This document shows positions 1 through 10,757 of a DNA stretch of 64,000 nt, one piece after another. Made by a program: the position numbers and the translations under genes. Every line of letters starts with the position of its first letter. Position 1 is the first letter of the stretch. The notes under the pieces were generated by a model. The model had not been told where the DNA came from. It searched no databases and was given only the letters and a program-made list of their open reading frames with translations. The stretch is taken from contig CALNXK010000007.1 of NCBI GenBank assembly GCA_942486035.1, positions 6,215,001 through 6,279,000 of the forward strand, read 5' to 3'. Source of the stretch: Porites lobata (Eukaryota > Cnidaria > Anthozoa > Scleractinia > Poritidae).

Positions 1-313
1 CAAACCAAAACCAATTACTTTCGACAGTCAAGTGAAAACCGCTCTATCTAACTCTTTTACTATCCCTTAAGCTCTGTATAATTTGACGTGGCTGGGCAGG
101 GCCTAGCTTGAGTCCCTTGACATTCCCTTGAATGCAATTGTCCCTTCAAATCAATAATCTGAGTTGTGTACATAATGACATATACGGTAAAAAAGCAAGG
201 TTTTGTATTCATAGAAGTACCATTGTCACTGAAACCTGTAATTAGGTCTCAAGGGCGTAAGTAAAAGTAGGTTCATTCCTCTGGAATAGGATAAAAAGGA
301 TTTACGCACTCAC

Positions 314-421
314 TTCCTTGGCAAATACTTCCAGTGAATCCAGAGGAGCATTGACAAATTGTCGTATCGCCTAACTCCACACATGTTCCTCCATTTTCAC
401 ATGGTTGCGAGCGGCAGTTCC
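314..421 (-). CDS. Gene 1 EGF-like exon 1 (most 3' in window)
   Basis: One 108-nt exon, phase 1-1, with acceptor TTATTAG and donor GTGAGT. It encodes a six-cysteine EGF module with CENGGTC between C2 and C3, which fits the C2-x4-(S/T)-C3 O-fucosylation consensus. A near-identical exon lies at 59,027-59,134. Gene 1 runs off the left edge. By analogy with gene 4, an Ig and a CILP-like part may follow outside the window; this is inference. Confidence 0.85.
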
Positions 422-1111
422 CTAATAATTAAAAAAAAAATAGCTTGTATTGAAACTTGGAATTTATAATAACTTCTTCCTTAACATGAAGATCTTCTGG
501 TTGTTTTTCTGATGTTCTGAAAGCCATTCTTATCCTTGAATAAATGAGACAAAGTCCACAGGTTGTTGTAACAAATAATGGCTAGCGGATAATTTCATAT
601 CTTCATCTCCTGGGCTTCTAAGGGGATGAATATTATACAGAAACAATTACATAACTACACACGAAAATGCTTCAGATATTCTTTAATTGATCAGTATCGT
701 ACGCATGGGAACACCCGCAATACGACCAGTAGGCCTAATTTTAATACAAATTGTGAATTAGACGATAGCGCCTAAGGCCTTAAAAGGGCAGTATGTGGCT
801 CTTCTTGTCCAGTCATTACCTCACTGTACAACTTCAACAAACCCATTATTACGACTAAACTCCTTAATTCAACAAACAGACACAATGTATTTTAGTAGTG
901 ATACCGGCCAGATGGATGGAAAAGAAAAAAGTCGACAAAAGCAATCACTTTCAACCGCGTGACCGTTCCTGATTTTTGTTAGCTTGTTTGTTTTTGTTCA
1001 TTATATGCATGTTTAAAATCGTTGAAAGAGATGGCCGGAACTGAGCGTTCGATTGAATTTATTAATACATGAGTGTGATTTATGTTACATATTAAAAGCC
1101 TTGATACTAAC
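422..1111. other. Intron between gene 1 EGF exons 1 and 2
   Basis: No exon-like sequence recognised. It is strongly similar to 59,135-59,751, so it belongs to the duplicated block. Confidence 0.6.
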
Positions 1112-1228
1112 GTTTCTGGCACATGTCTCCAATGAATCCATTCTGGCACGTACAGATGTAAGTCCCATCACTGTTGTCATTGCAGCTCCCTCCATTTTGA
1201 CAAGGGTTGGACAAGCAAGGCTTTATGA
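1112..1228 (-). CDS. Gene 1 EGF-like exon 2
   Basis: A 117-nt phase 1-1 exon with acceptor TTTTCAG and donor GTTAGT. The six cysteines have spacing 4-5-9-1-8. CQNGGSC fits the O-fucosylation consensus, which the FC/YC/LC-type modules further 5' lack. The near-identical duplicate is at 59,752-59,868. Confidence 0.87.
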
Positions 1229-1983
1229 CTGAAAATAGGCCCAAATCAGCAACATTAAATCTTGCTAAGCAGTATTGTTTTTAAAAAATTTGCTGTATAG
1301 TCATTTCTTTGAATTTTAGATCAGTCTCCATGCATGGTTAAATGACAGAAAACAACAGCAAAAACAACATTAACCTTAACTTGCATGACTGTAATTATTT
1401 AGAGTATTGCAAAAGATACGTGAAATAAGAATGAAAAGAAAAAGGAATGATAATTTGATTGTAATAACAGATAATCGAGTGACATTATTCTTACATGACA
1501 GTACACTGTCACGCAAATTGTTAAGTATTGAGATATTTTCGTCAATCCTCAATTAAGACAAATATCTTCGCAGTTCATCAGTTTAATTACCAGGTCCGAG
1601 TAAAAGAGCTGCTAAAAATTATGCAGATAACTTTTCATTGGAGCAAAAAATTGATTTCTAAGTTTAAAGAATACTTTTGGCAATAGCAGAGAAAGTGTCT
1701 CTCTGACCCCTCTCTCTTTAACCCTTCTTTTTCTGTCTTAAAAAAAAAGAAAGGGGTAAAGGGAGTATGCATTGTTTCTCGTTGCCGGGACTAGTTAGTA
1801 AAGACTGACAATATGTGATCTGTAGTAGCCATTGCCCCACTACCACTCCCTGTAAAATCAAACATATTTGTCCCATAATGCTTTTACAGGCCTTATTGAA
1901 ATAGTTATTAAATATTAATTATAAATTGTAATTAAGGCGTTAAGGCTTTACAAAAAGAGACCGGTGGAGCAAGAAAAACTAAC
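1229..1983. other. Intron between gene 1 EGF exons 2 and 3
   Basis: No coding signal. It is alignable with 59,869-61,024, except that copy B carries extra sequence at about 59,955-60,110 and 60,455-60,722. Confidence 0.55.
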
Positions 1984-2100
1984 CTTCCTGACAATTGAAG
2001 CCCGTATAAGGACCCTTGCATGAACAGCCAAATGTTCCGTTTCCATTATCACGACAGAATCCGCCATTTTGACAAGGATTAGAGGAGCAAGGATCCAGCT
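1984..2100 (-). CDS. Gene 1 EGF-like exon 3
   Basis: A 117-nt phase 1-1 exon with acceptor TTTGCCAG and donor GTTAGT. Cysteine spacing is 4-5-9-1-8. An N-G-T glycosylation sequon precedes C4. The duplicate at 61,025-61,132 has lost its donor by deletion, while this copy looks intact. Confidence 0.87.
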
Positions 2101-2386
2101 CTGGCAAAAATATATTCCCAAAATTACATTCCTCGACGGACAATTCAATCATCTGACTAAACAGGTCAGACTAGAGGCAAACTTGTACTCAAAACGTGGC
2201 GATCAATAGCGAACTTAAATTCGTGATTTCGGAAGATCCGTTACAATTAGTTGTAAGGGGCCACACCTTCTTAAGTAAATAAATATACTTTAGCGAACAA
2301 ACTTATAGCGCGAACAGATTATAAGCCAGGACCGAGCCGGGTACTGAAGATACAAAACACCTGACGTATTCATATTTCATACTGAC

Positions 2387-2492
2387 TTTCCTGGCAGTTT
2401 TCTCCCGTGTATGGACTCTTGCAAGAACAGTCGTATTTTCCATCGCCATTATTACGACAGTCTCCTCCATTCTGACAAGGATTTGAGCAGGA
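2387..2492 (-). pseudogene. Gene 1 EGF-like exon 4, frame-broken
   Basis: Only 106 nt lie between the sole usable acceptor (TTTTCAG) and donor (GTCAGT), against 117 nt in the duplicate at 61,412-61,528. Eleven bases around the first cysteine are missing. Spliced with the usual phase-1 intron, the frame reaches TAA after about 13 codons. The other cysteines remain readable in the original frame. The exon is probably skipped or already dead; 1-1 symmetry means skipping keeps frame. Confidence 0.75.
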
Positions 2493-2716
2493 CTGAAAAC
2501 GTCCGCACAATAAACTCAAATTAACTTTTCTGATAATCTAACTGACAAATGCAACCCGCTTCCCCCTCCCCTTCCCATATTTTCTCGGGACGGACACGTA
2601 GAGGCAAGAATAAAGTCAACTATGAATAATAGAAACGTAAAATGGGCATTGAATAACTATAAGCATAAGCTTCCATAAGTACTTTTAGTGCGGCCACAGC
2701 TGGCAAACTGGCCTAT

Positions 2717-2946
2717 ATAATAATATATTACTTATTAATAATCACAGGAGTTCAGGCTTCAGAAGTAATCATTGATCGTTTATTGCGACAGTGCTGTTTC
2801 GAATGGTCCGAAATTGTAGGACCACACTCATCAGGCAACTTCAACGATTGACCGTTAAAATTAAAAGCTGGCAGTAAATATAGGGATGTGTTAAGAGATA
2901 GTATCTAGGTAACAGATGGATTGTGTCTTAGTTACGTTACAAGTAT
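2717..2946. mobile_element. Insert carrying a hammerhead ribozyme, absent from copy B
   Basis: Flanks run continuously in copy B (around 62,130), where the left flank 'cctatataataatatat' is followed directly by 'gaactttattac'. Copy A has about 230 extra bases, with a hammerhead ribozyme on the minus strand. Hammerheads are known from Penelope-like elements and small retrozymes of animals, so this is probably such an element or a fragment. No clear target duplication is visible because the site is AT-rich. It could instead be a deletion in copy B. Confidence 0.5.
2775..2848 (-). ncRNA. Type I hammerhead ribozyme
   Basis: On the minus strand the conserved core is complete: CTGATGA (in 2,827-2,834), CGAAAC (2,796-2,801) and cleavage triplet GTC (2,787-2,789). 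Stem II pairs GTGTGGTCC with GGACCATTC (one U-U mismatch, 9-nt loop). Stem III is short, ACA/TGT around GCAC. Stem I pairs GTTGC with GCAAT, then a small internal loop, then ATCGTT with AACGAT. A short stem III and an internal loop in stem I are typical of retroelement hammerheads in animals. Self-cleavage just 3' of the GTC is predicted. The sequence lies in a gene 1 intron on the sense strand, so nascent pre-mRNA could carry it. Confidence 0.8.
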
Positions 2947-3166
2947 GAACTTTATTACTTATATACATGTACTTATTGAGTTTTCCACTGATTCCTTAAT
3001 CTTTCTGCACATGTATGGAGGTTTAAAAATAACTGACGTCTATCATTAGCTCAGTTGGAGGAACTTTCCCTAAGAATATACTAAGCTAAGAATGAAGACG
3101 TGGGTCTTTCCAAATATCGACCTGTGCAGTGGGAAAACATACTAAAATCTCATTCAAGATACTAAC

Positions 3167-3283
3167 TTTCCTGACAGTTTTCTCCCGTGTATGGACCTTT
3201 GCATGAGCAGCCATATGTTCCATTGCCTCTATCACGACAGAATCCTCCATTTTGACAAGGATTAGAGGAACAAGGATCCAACT
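3167..3283 (-). CDS. Gene 1 EGF-like exon 5
   Basis: A 117-nt phase 1-1 exon with acceptor TTTGTCAG and donor GTTAGT. Six cysteines with standard spacing and an N-G-T sequon. The duplicate at 62,358-62,474 is nearly identical. Confidence 0.87.
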
Positions 3284-3565
3284 CTGACAAAAATTAAATC
3301 CGAAAATTACAATCCTTGGTAAAAGGATTCAATGATTTTGTTAGTTTAAAGAATAAGAGCCGCTGCAAATAAATGTGCAAATGCTCAAACCTTAGCGATC
3401 GCAATGTCTTATTTTTGAGAGAAACGGTTGTAAATAAATCCTATCATTTTCATGACAATCATATATATAGTGTTTTACCTACGTAAGTGTATGAAGGTTA
3501 AGTTTTTATCAATGACCGAGTCATTCACTAAGACTAAAATACAAAGTTTTGGATTTGTTACTAAC

Positions 3566-3682
3566 TTTCCTGGCAGTTTTTTCCCGTATATGGACTGTTG
3601 CATGAACAGTTGTACGTTCCATCGCCATTATTAAGGCAAAGTCCTCCATTTTGACAAGGATTTGAAGAGCAAGGATCAAAGA
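3566..3682 (-). CDS. Gene 1 EGF-like exon 6
   Basis: A 117-nt phase 1-1 exon with acceptor TTTTTTCAG and donor GTTAGT. All six cysteines are present. The duplicate is at 62,753-62,869. Confidence 0.87.
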
Positions 3683-3942
3683 CTGAAAAAAGTCAGTACG
3701 ATAAACAAATTAACTATTATTAAATCTAACTTACAAAAAGTATACATAACTTAGAAATTGCTTGCAATAAATTCTCTGCAAAAAGTAGATATGTCGGGAC
3801 CTATGCTCAAGAGAGACCCCTGCGTTCGATTCTCGTAAGCCTCCACCTCCCAAAAGGGACCACTAAATATGGGGAGGGGCGGGGAAGGTAAGCAGTTTCG
3901 CAGAATCGTAGGTCACTTAAAAACTCTATTCAAGATACTAAC

Positions 3943-4059
3943 TTTCTTGGCAGATTGATCCCATGTATGGACTGTTGCATGAACAGTTGTATGTTCCGTC
4001 GCCATTATTATGGCAGTATCCTCCGTTTTGACAAGGATTCGAATAGCAAGGATCCAACT
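3943..4059 (-). pseudogene. Gene 1 EGF-like exon 7 with lost splice acceptor
   Basis: The module is intact (six cysteines, donor GTTAGT), but the acceptor dinucleotide expected at 4,060-4,061 reads AA; sister exons have CAG followed by AG. The nearest AG is 2 nt inside the exon. It would give a 115-nt exon whose frame meets TAA after about 15 codons. The exon is likely skipped or mis-spliced. Confidence 0.7.
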
Positions 4060-4914
4060 TTGAGAAAAATCAAAATCGAAAATTTCACTTCGTAGTCACA
4101 CCAACTTTAATAAAACTAATTTAATCAACTCCTGGCTGTAAAGACATTAGTTTTTAGCTTTCATTTTTGATCAGTTGGTCTTTGGCATCATAGTTATTAG
4201 AGGAGACTGGTTATGAAAAGCGGCAAACATCAATGATAAAAACAACAGTGCTGCAGTTTATGTTGGAAGCACCCTGAAAGTGCACAATCCTTTGTTTTCT
4301 GTTGGCAAATTGTTACGGAATAAATTAATGCAATGTTTTTATTGGTCAATACAATCAAAATGATAGGAATTCTTTTGAACGTTGTGCACTTTCAGGTCCA
4401 CAAAAACATATAACAAAGGAGTCTGACGGGTTTCATACCCATTCCACTCAATTAACGATGTTGGCATGAAGGTCATATTTTTTACTGACGGATTGAGATC
4501 AAACAGAGATTGGTCATACTGCTTTGTTGTTGTTGTTGTGTTTTACATTTTTATTGCTTAACTAATGTTTTAAAAAAGAAAATGTGCTCCGCACCCAGAT
4601 ACAGGCGCATGCTAGACCAATTGGTCTCATGCGGCTGCTAATCGACCCAGCACTTTTACCGAAAAAAACTGAAAACCTCGTGGTCAGTATAACAACTGAG
4701 TGATTATTTTCACTCAAACAGATGATTCTATTGGTTTGAGGAAAGCAACTAATCTATTATTGGAGTTTCAGGATGATTATCTGGTCTCTTACCACTGTCC
4801 CACCTGCCCTTACATGGGGTATATCATGCCACCAAGCTCAAACTCACGCGGTACAAAGTAAGCAAAGATTTTAACTGAAAACAGTAAATTCAAGGAGCGG
4901 AATTTTATCCTCAC
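4060..4914. other. Gene 1 intron with exon-unit duplication
   Basis: No exon seen. The stretch 4,765-4,905 resembles 5,572-5,735 (shared 'ctggtctctta' and 'actgaaaacagtaaatt' blocks), each lying just beside the donor of an EGF exon. This suggests exons 8 and 9 arose by local duplication including intron sequence. Confidence 0.5.
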
Positions 4915-5031
4915 TTTTTTTGCAGTTGTCTCCCATGTATGGACTGTTGCATGAACAGTTGTATGTTCCATCGCCATTATCACGGCATTGTCCTCCATTC
5001 TGACAAGGGTTCGATGAGCACGGATTCAACT
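4915..5031 (-). CDS. Gene 1 EGF-like exon 8
   Basis: A 117-nt phase 1-1 exon with acceptor TTTTTTCAG and donor GTGAGG. Six cysteines with standard spacing; the end reads NCKK rather than NCQE. No counterpart in copy B. Confidence 0.85.
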
Positions 5032-5082
5032 CTGAAAAAAATAACTTCCGAAAATTATAATCTTAGTCAATCCAAATTTAAC

Positions 5083-5145
5083 AGGCTGATAGCCCCGTGT
5101 GTGTAATCTTGGATGAACAGCCAAATGTTTCGCTGCCGGGCTAAG
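5083..5145 (-). pseudogene. EGF exon relic
   Basis: The reverse strand shows a degraded C-terminal EGF stretch (ACATTTGGCTGTTCAT, then a decayed ACACGGGGCT) matching exon 3. The fifth cysteine codon is changed to TCC, the last cysteine is gone, and no splice sites remain. Confidence 0.65.
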
Positions 5146-5743
5146 GTCAAGTAGAGAATTTTTGGGTGAATTTGTTGCGGAGTAGATCACAATATAACCT
5201 TGTCGAAACAGTGGCATGCTAGCAAAAACTCATCGACACACCTGTTGAACTATTTATGATTTTAACCTAGAGAAATGTATGTATCTGCTGATGATTAAGT
5301 ATTACGGGCAGACAGACAAAAACAAACAAACAAATTTTTGCAACGCACCTAGGTACGCCTACCTGATAAAATAGTGCCGCACACATACAACTAAGCGACC
5401 CAACACTTTCAACTAAGAAAACGTCAAGATCGTTGCGAAAATACCAATTGTTATTTTTTAATTCTTTACCAGAGAAAAAGAATAAATTTTTTGGTAACAA
5501 CAAACTGATTATTGGGACACAAACAATAAACGAGACCTGTTAGTTTCAGGGCAATAACTAGTCGTTTGGACTTTCAGAATGATTTTCTGGTCTCTTATCA
5601 TGCTCTCACCTCTCCCCACAACGGGCATCTCATATTATTTAATATCAAGCTTAACTAAAACGCAGTGCTATAAATAGTAAGTCAAAGGTCTTCACTGAAA
5701 ACAGTAAATTTATGTATGAATATTTTATTTTAAAAATACTAAC

Positions 5744-5860
5744 TTTCCTTGCAGTTTTCGCCTGTGTATGGATTTTTGCACGAACAGCTGTATGTTCCGT
5801 CGCGATTACCACCGCAGTATCCTCCATTTTGACAAGGATTTGGGGAGCAAGGGTTGAATA
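5744..5860 (-). CDS. Gene 1 EGF-like exon 9
   Basis: A 117-nt phase 1-1 exon with acceptor GTTGACAG and donor GTTAGT. Six cysteines. The 5' part resembles the chimeric exon at 63,135-63,234 of gene 4. Confidence 0.86.
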
Positions 5861-6274
5861 CTGTCAACAGAAATAAACTCAAATTACTTTTACTAATAAT
5901 ATAAGTTATAAATAGAAGCTATTGCCACGAAGCCATATTATCTATTTCCATATTATCCCTTGTAAATTTATTGATAAGGTTTTTCCTGAAAGTTACGACA
6001 ATTATATTTATGGTTCCGTTGGACTTTTCGGAAAAGTGAAAAGGCGATTGATGTTAGTTTAAATTTTAGTTATTGCATTGGCCATTGGCTAAAATTTATA
6101 GGTTAGGCCTGTCACTATTAGCCAAGTGACTTTCTTGGACCGAGTTCTTAGACATTCCACTAGCATGTAGACCTTATATCCTTCTGCATGAGCTCAGAAG
6201 CCTGTAGGTAAGCATCTTTTATTAACCAACTATTAAGTAGAAGCTAGGAAAGTAGAAACGTGAGTTGAAAGTGA

Positions 6275-6278
6275 TTAT
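6275..6278. repeat. Target-site duplication TTAT (left)
   Basis: TTAT at 6,275-6,278 and again at 10,718-10,721. The uninterrupted allele in copy B reads 'agtgatcataaacc' (about 63,660). This supports a 4-bp duplication. Confidence 0.7.
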
Positions 6279-8292
6279 GAGCAACTCCATGCAAATATCG
6301 ACCAAAGTGCGGCAAGGCTCAAAAAATAAAAATCGCTCTTCTTTGGCATACTGATAGACTTTAGTAAGTGTACAAACGTCATGTAGTTTTTTCTTCGAAA
6401 GATCTGTTCGTTTCCGAGAAAAACAAGAAAACCGTTTCAAGCCCCGCGGTCGATTTCGCAAGCCGAAAACAGGGTTGAAATTCATCATGATTCGCTCGAC
6501 TTGCATTTCAAAACAACCGCGCTAGAAAAAAAGCTTGTTGCTAAAATTGTAAGTATAACTAGTCATTGACCAAAATATATAATATTTTTAGCATTACAAC
6601 AGTCTCAGTAATTATAAAAAAGCTAAAGCGTATGTCTACCTGTTGTTCAACCACGGAAGGTAGTTGAAAAAAGCGACGATTTTCGTCACGTGCCTTTGAT
6701 TAGAATTTTTCAAGATTGAAGGGGAAAATACTACAAGCATCAAACTATTATGTTATGTTAAAATTATTTTGGGGAAATCATTTTGAGCTTCTCAGAAATA
6801 AGTTGAAATTCGTGTTACAGACAACATAAAATAACGGCATCCAACACATGAGTCACACAGCCACCACCAACAATTTGACTTTAGGTTTCCCTTTACAACG
6901 CTGGTAGCCTTGATATATAGAACAACTTTTTAAAAAAGCTCACCGTAACCTGTATCTGTTGTACTTCAAGCTCCAAGTTGTTTCATTTTGCCGTCTTATC
7001 ACCTATGTTTCCGTAGTCGTGAAGTCCGTTGTGCGTTGGAGGTGCGTGACAGCTTTCTGGTAATTTCTTCATCCCTCTGTTTTCTCTAATGTTTTCAAGT
7101 TAACATCTCATGTTTGTTAAAAATTTTGAGAACCCTGGACCTTAAAAAAGCCGTCTATAAAACAAAGCTCGGTAGTTTAACTGTCAACAAAGCGAAGTTG
7201 CTTGCTCGTGGATCCGTTCACTTCAAGGTAATCTGATTATAGGAGTGTGCCAAGGGTTTACTTCCGGTGCCGAGTATACACGTGACGAGCTTCACCGACT
7301 TTCACCCGTTACTTCCAGTACACTGAAGAAGATTCATCTTTTATACTCCTCCTTCTTCAAAAATACTGCAATTGACATTATTTTACCTGAGAATTATCTT
7401 TAATATTTTGACATTTTAGGCATTTGATTAACATTATCGAATTAAATTTAGTTTATTTTGACTCAACCTTTCATTCCCACTTGAAAAAGAAAAAAGATCT
7501 TTGCAAAAACACTGTTTGTGTGCGCTCTTCTTCGATGAAGCTATGGAAGGTTCGTGCTTCTTCGAGTCATTAGTAGGTACTCTGTGTTCGTTTGATAGAA
7601 GGGATAAGCAGAGATCAACTGAGATTGTTCCTTTGTCGCTGTCAAACTATTAAGGACGTAACTGGGCATAGGTTGACATGGTCTCTTTCTAGTATTGAAA
7701 GCGAAACAGACTTTATTTTAGCTCAGAACTGACCAGCCAGACCATTCCCGTCGCAATGATAATTTCCCATTTAATCAAACTCTTCAGCTAGATCAGTCAA
7801 ATCCGCAATGGTATGCTCGAAAGAGAACGTTTTTAGGCAAAACTCAGGCAAAGGTCCAGCCGGCCAGTTCTGACAAATGGAAAGCGCCCTAAGTTCCTTT
7901 AATATATCCCCTTTTCATCGTGCTGAGCTCGGTATTGGATGGCGACGGAACAGTTATTCCAGTTCGTGCCAAGTTCCACTTGCCTGCGTGCAGACGTCTC
8001 CTATTTCCTTTCGACAAAAGAGTTAGAGGACGAACATTTCAGAATATATCTATCAGCAAACCGGTATCCTCATTCCTTCAGGTTCAGGTACTCTTGGTTT
8101 ATTCACTGTATTATATTCTAATTAGTCACTTAGATTCAATCCACGAATACTGTATAAAGTTTATCATAGTTGTCAACTCTCTTAGATAACCCAGAGTCTC
8201 CCGGGTACGGTACCAATCCACCTAATCTGTCCGAGAAAATAAGCCTTTCACTTTTTCTCTTAGTTTGAAATTAAACCCGATTTCCCCCAGAG

Positions 8293-8295
<3 letters not shown>

Positions 8296-8354
<59 letters not shown>
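8296..8354. repeat. (TA)n microsatellite
   Basis: About 29 uninterrupted TA units. It continues as a shorter (TA)n tract at 9,011-9,030 on the other side of the nested element. Confidence 0.95.
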
Positions 8355-8357
<3 letters not shown>

Positions 8358-9010
8358 AGCCGGATTTATGAAAACCGTAACATCGGACACCAGGAGCCCA
8401 CACACCTTAAACTGACTCAACTAAAGTAAATATCGCCAAGAAACTCAGCTCTTACCCATGGTTCTCTTAAGGTGACTCTCTTCTTGGTTCCTGATTAGCA
8501 AAAGAAACATTCAAGTCCATCAAAAAGACACTCTGGACTTGTCCATACACTCTAGCTGCTTAAAGGCCCTGAATGACGGAGGACGCTTGAGACTTCAGCA
8601 AGTTCTAAGCAGAGAATTCAAGGTTAAGTCCCCCCCTGACTTCCTCCACCCCCCCCAGCCTAGCACGTGCTTGAGGGGAATGCTTTCATTGGCCAATGGG
8701 CCTCAAACGTCACAAGAATTTCACATGACAAACTAAAGGCAGACGTGACCAGTGCACTGACTCTCCCAGACCAGGACTAACGGAAGGTACAACGCTTTTG
8801 CAGCAGCCTCCCCCCCTAGGGATTGACGTGGAGGCCCCTTTCCAACCCATGGCGAGTTAGCTCAGGGACTGAACTTGACAATGAGACCAAGCAGGACAGC
8901 AAGCCCCCTATGTTTTCTCTCAGCGCAGTGACCAGAAAGCTGGCTATGGCCAGCTTTCTGTGCGAATATTCTGGTGCATTTTCAGGTAGGTTTTCAAAAA
9001 TTCGGCTAGA
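8355..9010. mobile_element. Nested MITE inserted in a TA repeat
   Basis: Inverted ends TCTAGCCGRATTTWTGAAAACC at 8,355-8,376 and 8,989-9,010, both bordered by (TA)n. This suits an element that targets TA. The interior has no long frame and holds a palindrome at about 8,936-8,960 (GAAAGCTGGC/GCCAGCTTTC). Confidence 0.55.
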
Positions 9011-10757
9011 TATATATATATATATATATACTGACTTGTTCCTCATTCAAGCCAACGTGTGGGGAAATGGCCAATGACGAAGCCATTGATTTCAAGCTCA
9101 GTAGCAGATGCGCTTGCAGAATGTTACAAGAACGCAGGACACAGGGGATCACGAAGAGAAATCTTATCTATTAGGGACGGACCATTAGAAGAGTTATGGG
9201 GTGGGGGGTGGGGAATTTTTGTGCCGCGGAAATTTTTTTCGTTATCAAATTCCTTCATGAATTTCAGTTTTAGGCCGTAGCATGAATATTTTTTAGGGTT
9301 AATTGGCGTCCATAAATTTTTTTCATTTAATTTTCCCTTGCGCGAATATATATATTTTTTTGTACTTCGCCCGCCCGCCCCCCAATAATGTTTGTTTCAA
9401 TTCACGAAAAGTGGCATTTAGAACAGCAGAAATTACATTTGTCATATATTAAGAAGGCACTCTGAAATACCGCACGTGCAGGCCAGGATTGCCCACGTGC
9501 AGCCAACAACTGGAAGTTCCATCTGTGAAGATGGGAAGAAAACATGTACACAATTTTTTGTTAAGACATCTGTTGATTTGATAATGCCCACGTCTCGAAG
9601 CAATGAAAATCTTCAGTGAGGCTACCAATTAAATTCTTCATTTTCAAAAATTTTATATTATACCAGGTTGTACGTTTGCTTTTCGCCTGCTTTTAGCGGA
9701 TCCACACGCCGGGCCCCGGGATCTTGACAGCTGTAATCTGATATTACTGTTGACAGTAATTTGCATACTGAGTCAGAAAACGTTCGCATGGGCGCTTTAT
9801 CCTTCAAATTGGCGCTTCCTTCTGCGGTGTCTAGCAGCATTTTGAGACAAAAGTTGTTGACAGATAAGGAAGTGAGGGTTTACTACGTGTTTACTAAGCG
9901 AACTTCGTTAGAAAGCATGCGTGTTGGTTATGAGTCTCAAACAAAGTTTAATATAGAATGGCAAATTTGAACAGATGGCAACGGGAAACATTTTACATTT
10001 TGCCGTAAAACTAGACCTGAAACAAAGAACAGGGTGAGTACTTTAACATTTAGAACTTTGTGCGTGAATATTACCAAGACTTTTTCCGAGAGACGTTTCA
10101 TGACCTTTGCCTGGTCGACTGACGATGGTCACGCATATGTTAAAGATGGCGTTACTTTATGTTGTCTGTAAAACGATTTTCAAATTATTTCTGAGAAGCT
10201 CAAAATGATTTCCCCAAAATAATTTTTTTATAACATAATAGTTTGATGCCTGTAGTGTATTTTCCTGCAATCTGAAAAAATTCTGATCAAAGGCACATGA
10301 TGAAAATCGTCGCTGTTTTCAACGCCCTTTCGTGGCTAACCATCAGGTAGTCGTACGCTTTAGCTTTTTTATAATTACTTAGACTGTTGTAAAGCTAAAA
10401 ATATTATATATTTTGATCAACGACGAGTAAAACTTAAAATTTTAGCAATAAGTTTTTTTCCTAGCGCGGCTGTATTGGAACGCGAGTCCAGCGAATCATG
10501 ATGAATTTCAACCCTGTTTTTGGCTTGCGAAGTCGACGGTGGGGCTTGGAACGGTTTTTTTCGTTTTTCTCGGAAACGAACAGGTCTTTCGAAGAAAAAA
10601 CTACATAGCGTTTGTATACTTACTAATGTCTACCAGTCTGCAAAAGAAGAGCGATTTTGATTTTTTGAGCCTTGCCACGAATCGGCGATTTTGGTCGATT
10701 TTTGCATGGATTCGCTCTTATAACCCTTTTACAATTCTACGTATCTGAAATACTAAC

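Larger units (their letters stand above)
45..6275 (-). repeat. Segmental duplication, copy A (left part)
   Basis: Exons and introns here match 58,870-63,665 in the same order and orientation, starting with near-identical sequence at 45-120 and 58,870-58,950. After an inserted element at 6,279-10,717 the match resumes at 10,722-11,060 (63,670-64,000). Copy A holds about 1.8 kb between 3,935 and 5,760 that is missing in copy B. Judged by eye; no percent identity was computed. Confidence 0.85.
6279..10717. mobile_element. Long-TIR DNA transposon, non-autonomous
   Basis: A 4,439-bp insert in a gene 1 intron with terminal inverted repeats of about 575 bp (6,279 to about 6,846 and about 10,145-10,717). 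They start GAGC(A/G)A(A/C)TCCATGCAAA and are flanked by TTAT. The insert is missing from the duplicate locus. The interior has no transposase-length reading frame (longest about 90 codons), so it must be mobilised in trans. Four-base duplications occur in several superfamilies, and the TIR does not let me choose. A smaller TIR element and a (TA)n tract are nested inside. Confidence 0.8.

Noticed and set aside
2717..2946. Tandem hammerhead dimer
   Set aside because: Only one CTGATGA/CGAAAC pair was found in the insert.
8281..9030. CRISPR-like or regulatory array at the TA tracts
   Set aside because: Simple TA microsatellite split by a small TIR element; no spacer-repeat structure.
7920..9280. 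Open frames of 60-90 codons inside the long-TIR element
   Set aside because: No motifs, overlapping on both strands, partly over low-complexity sequence; no sign of a transposase.
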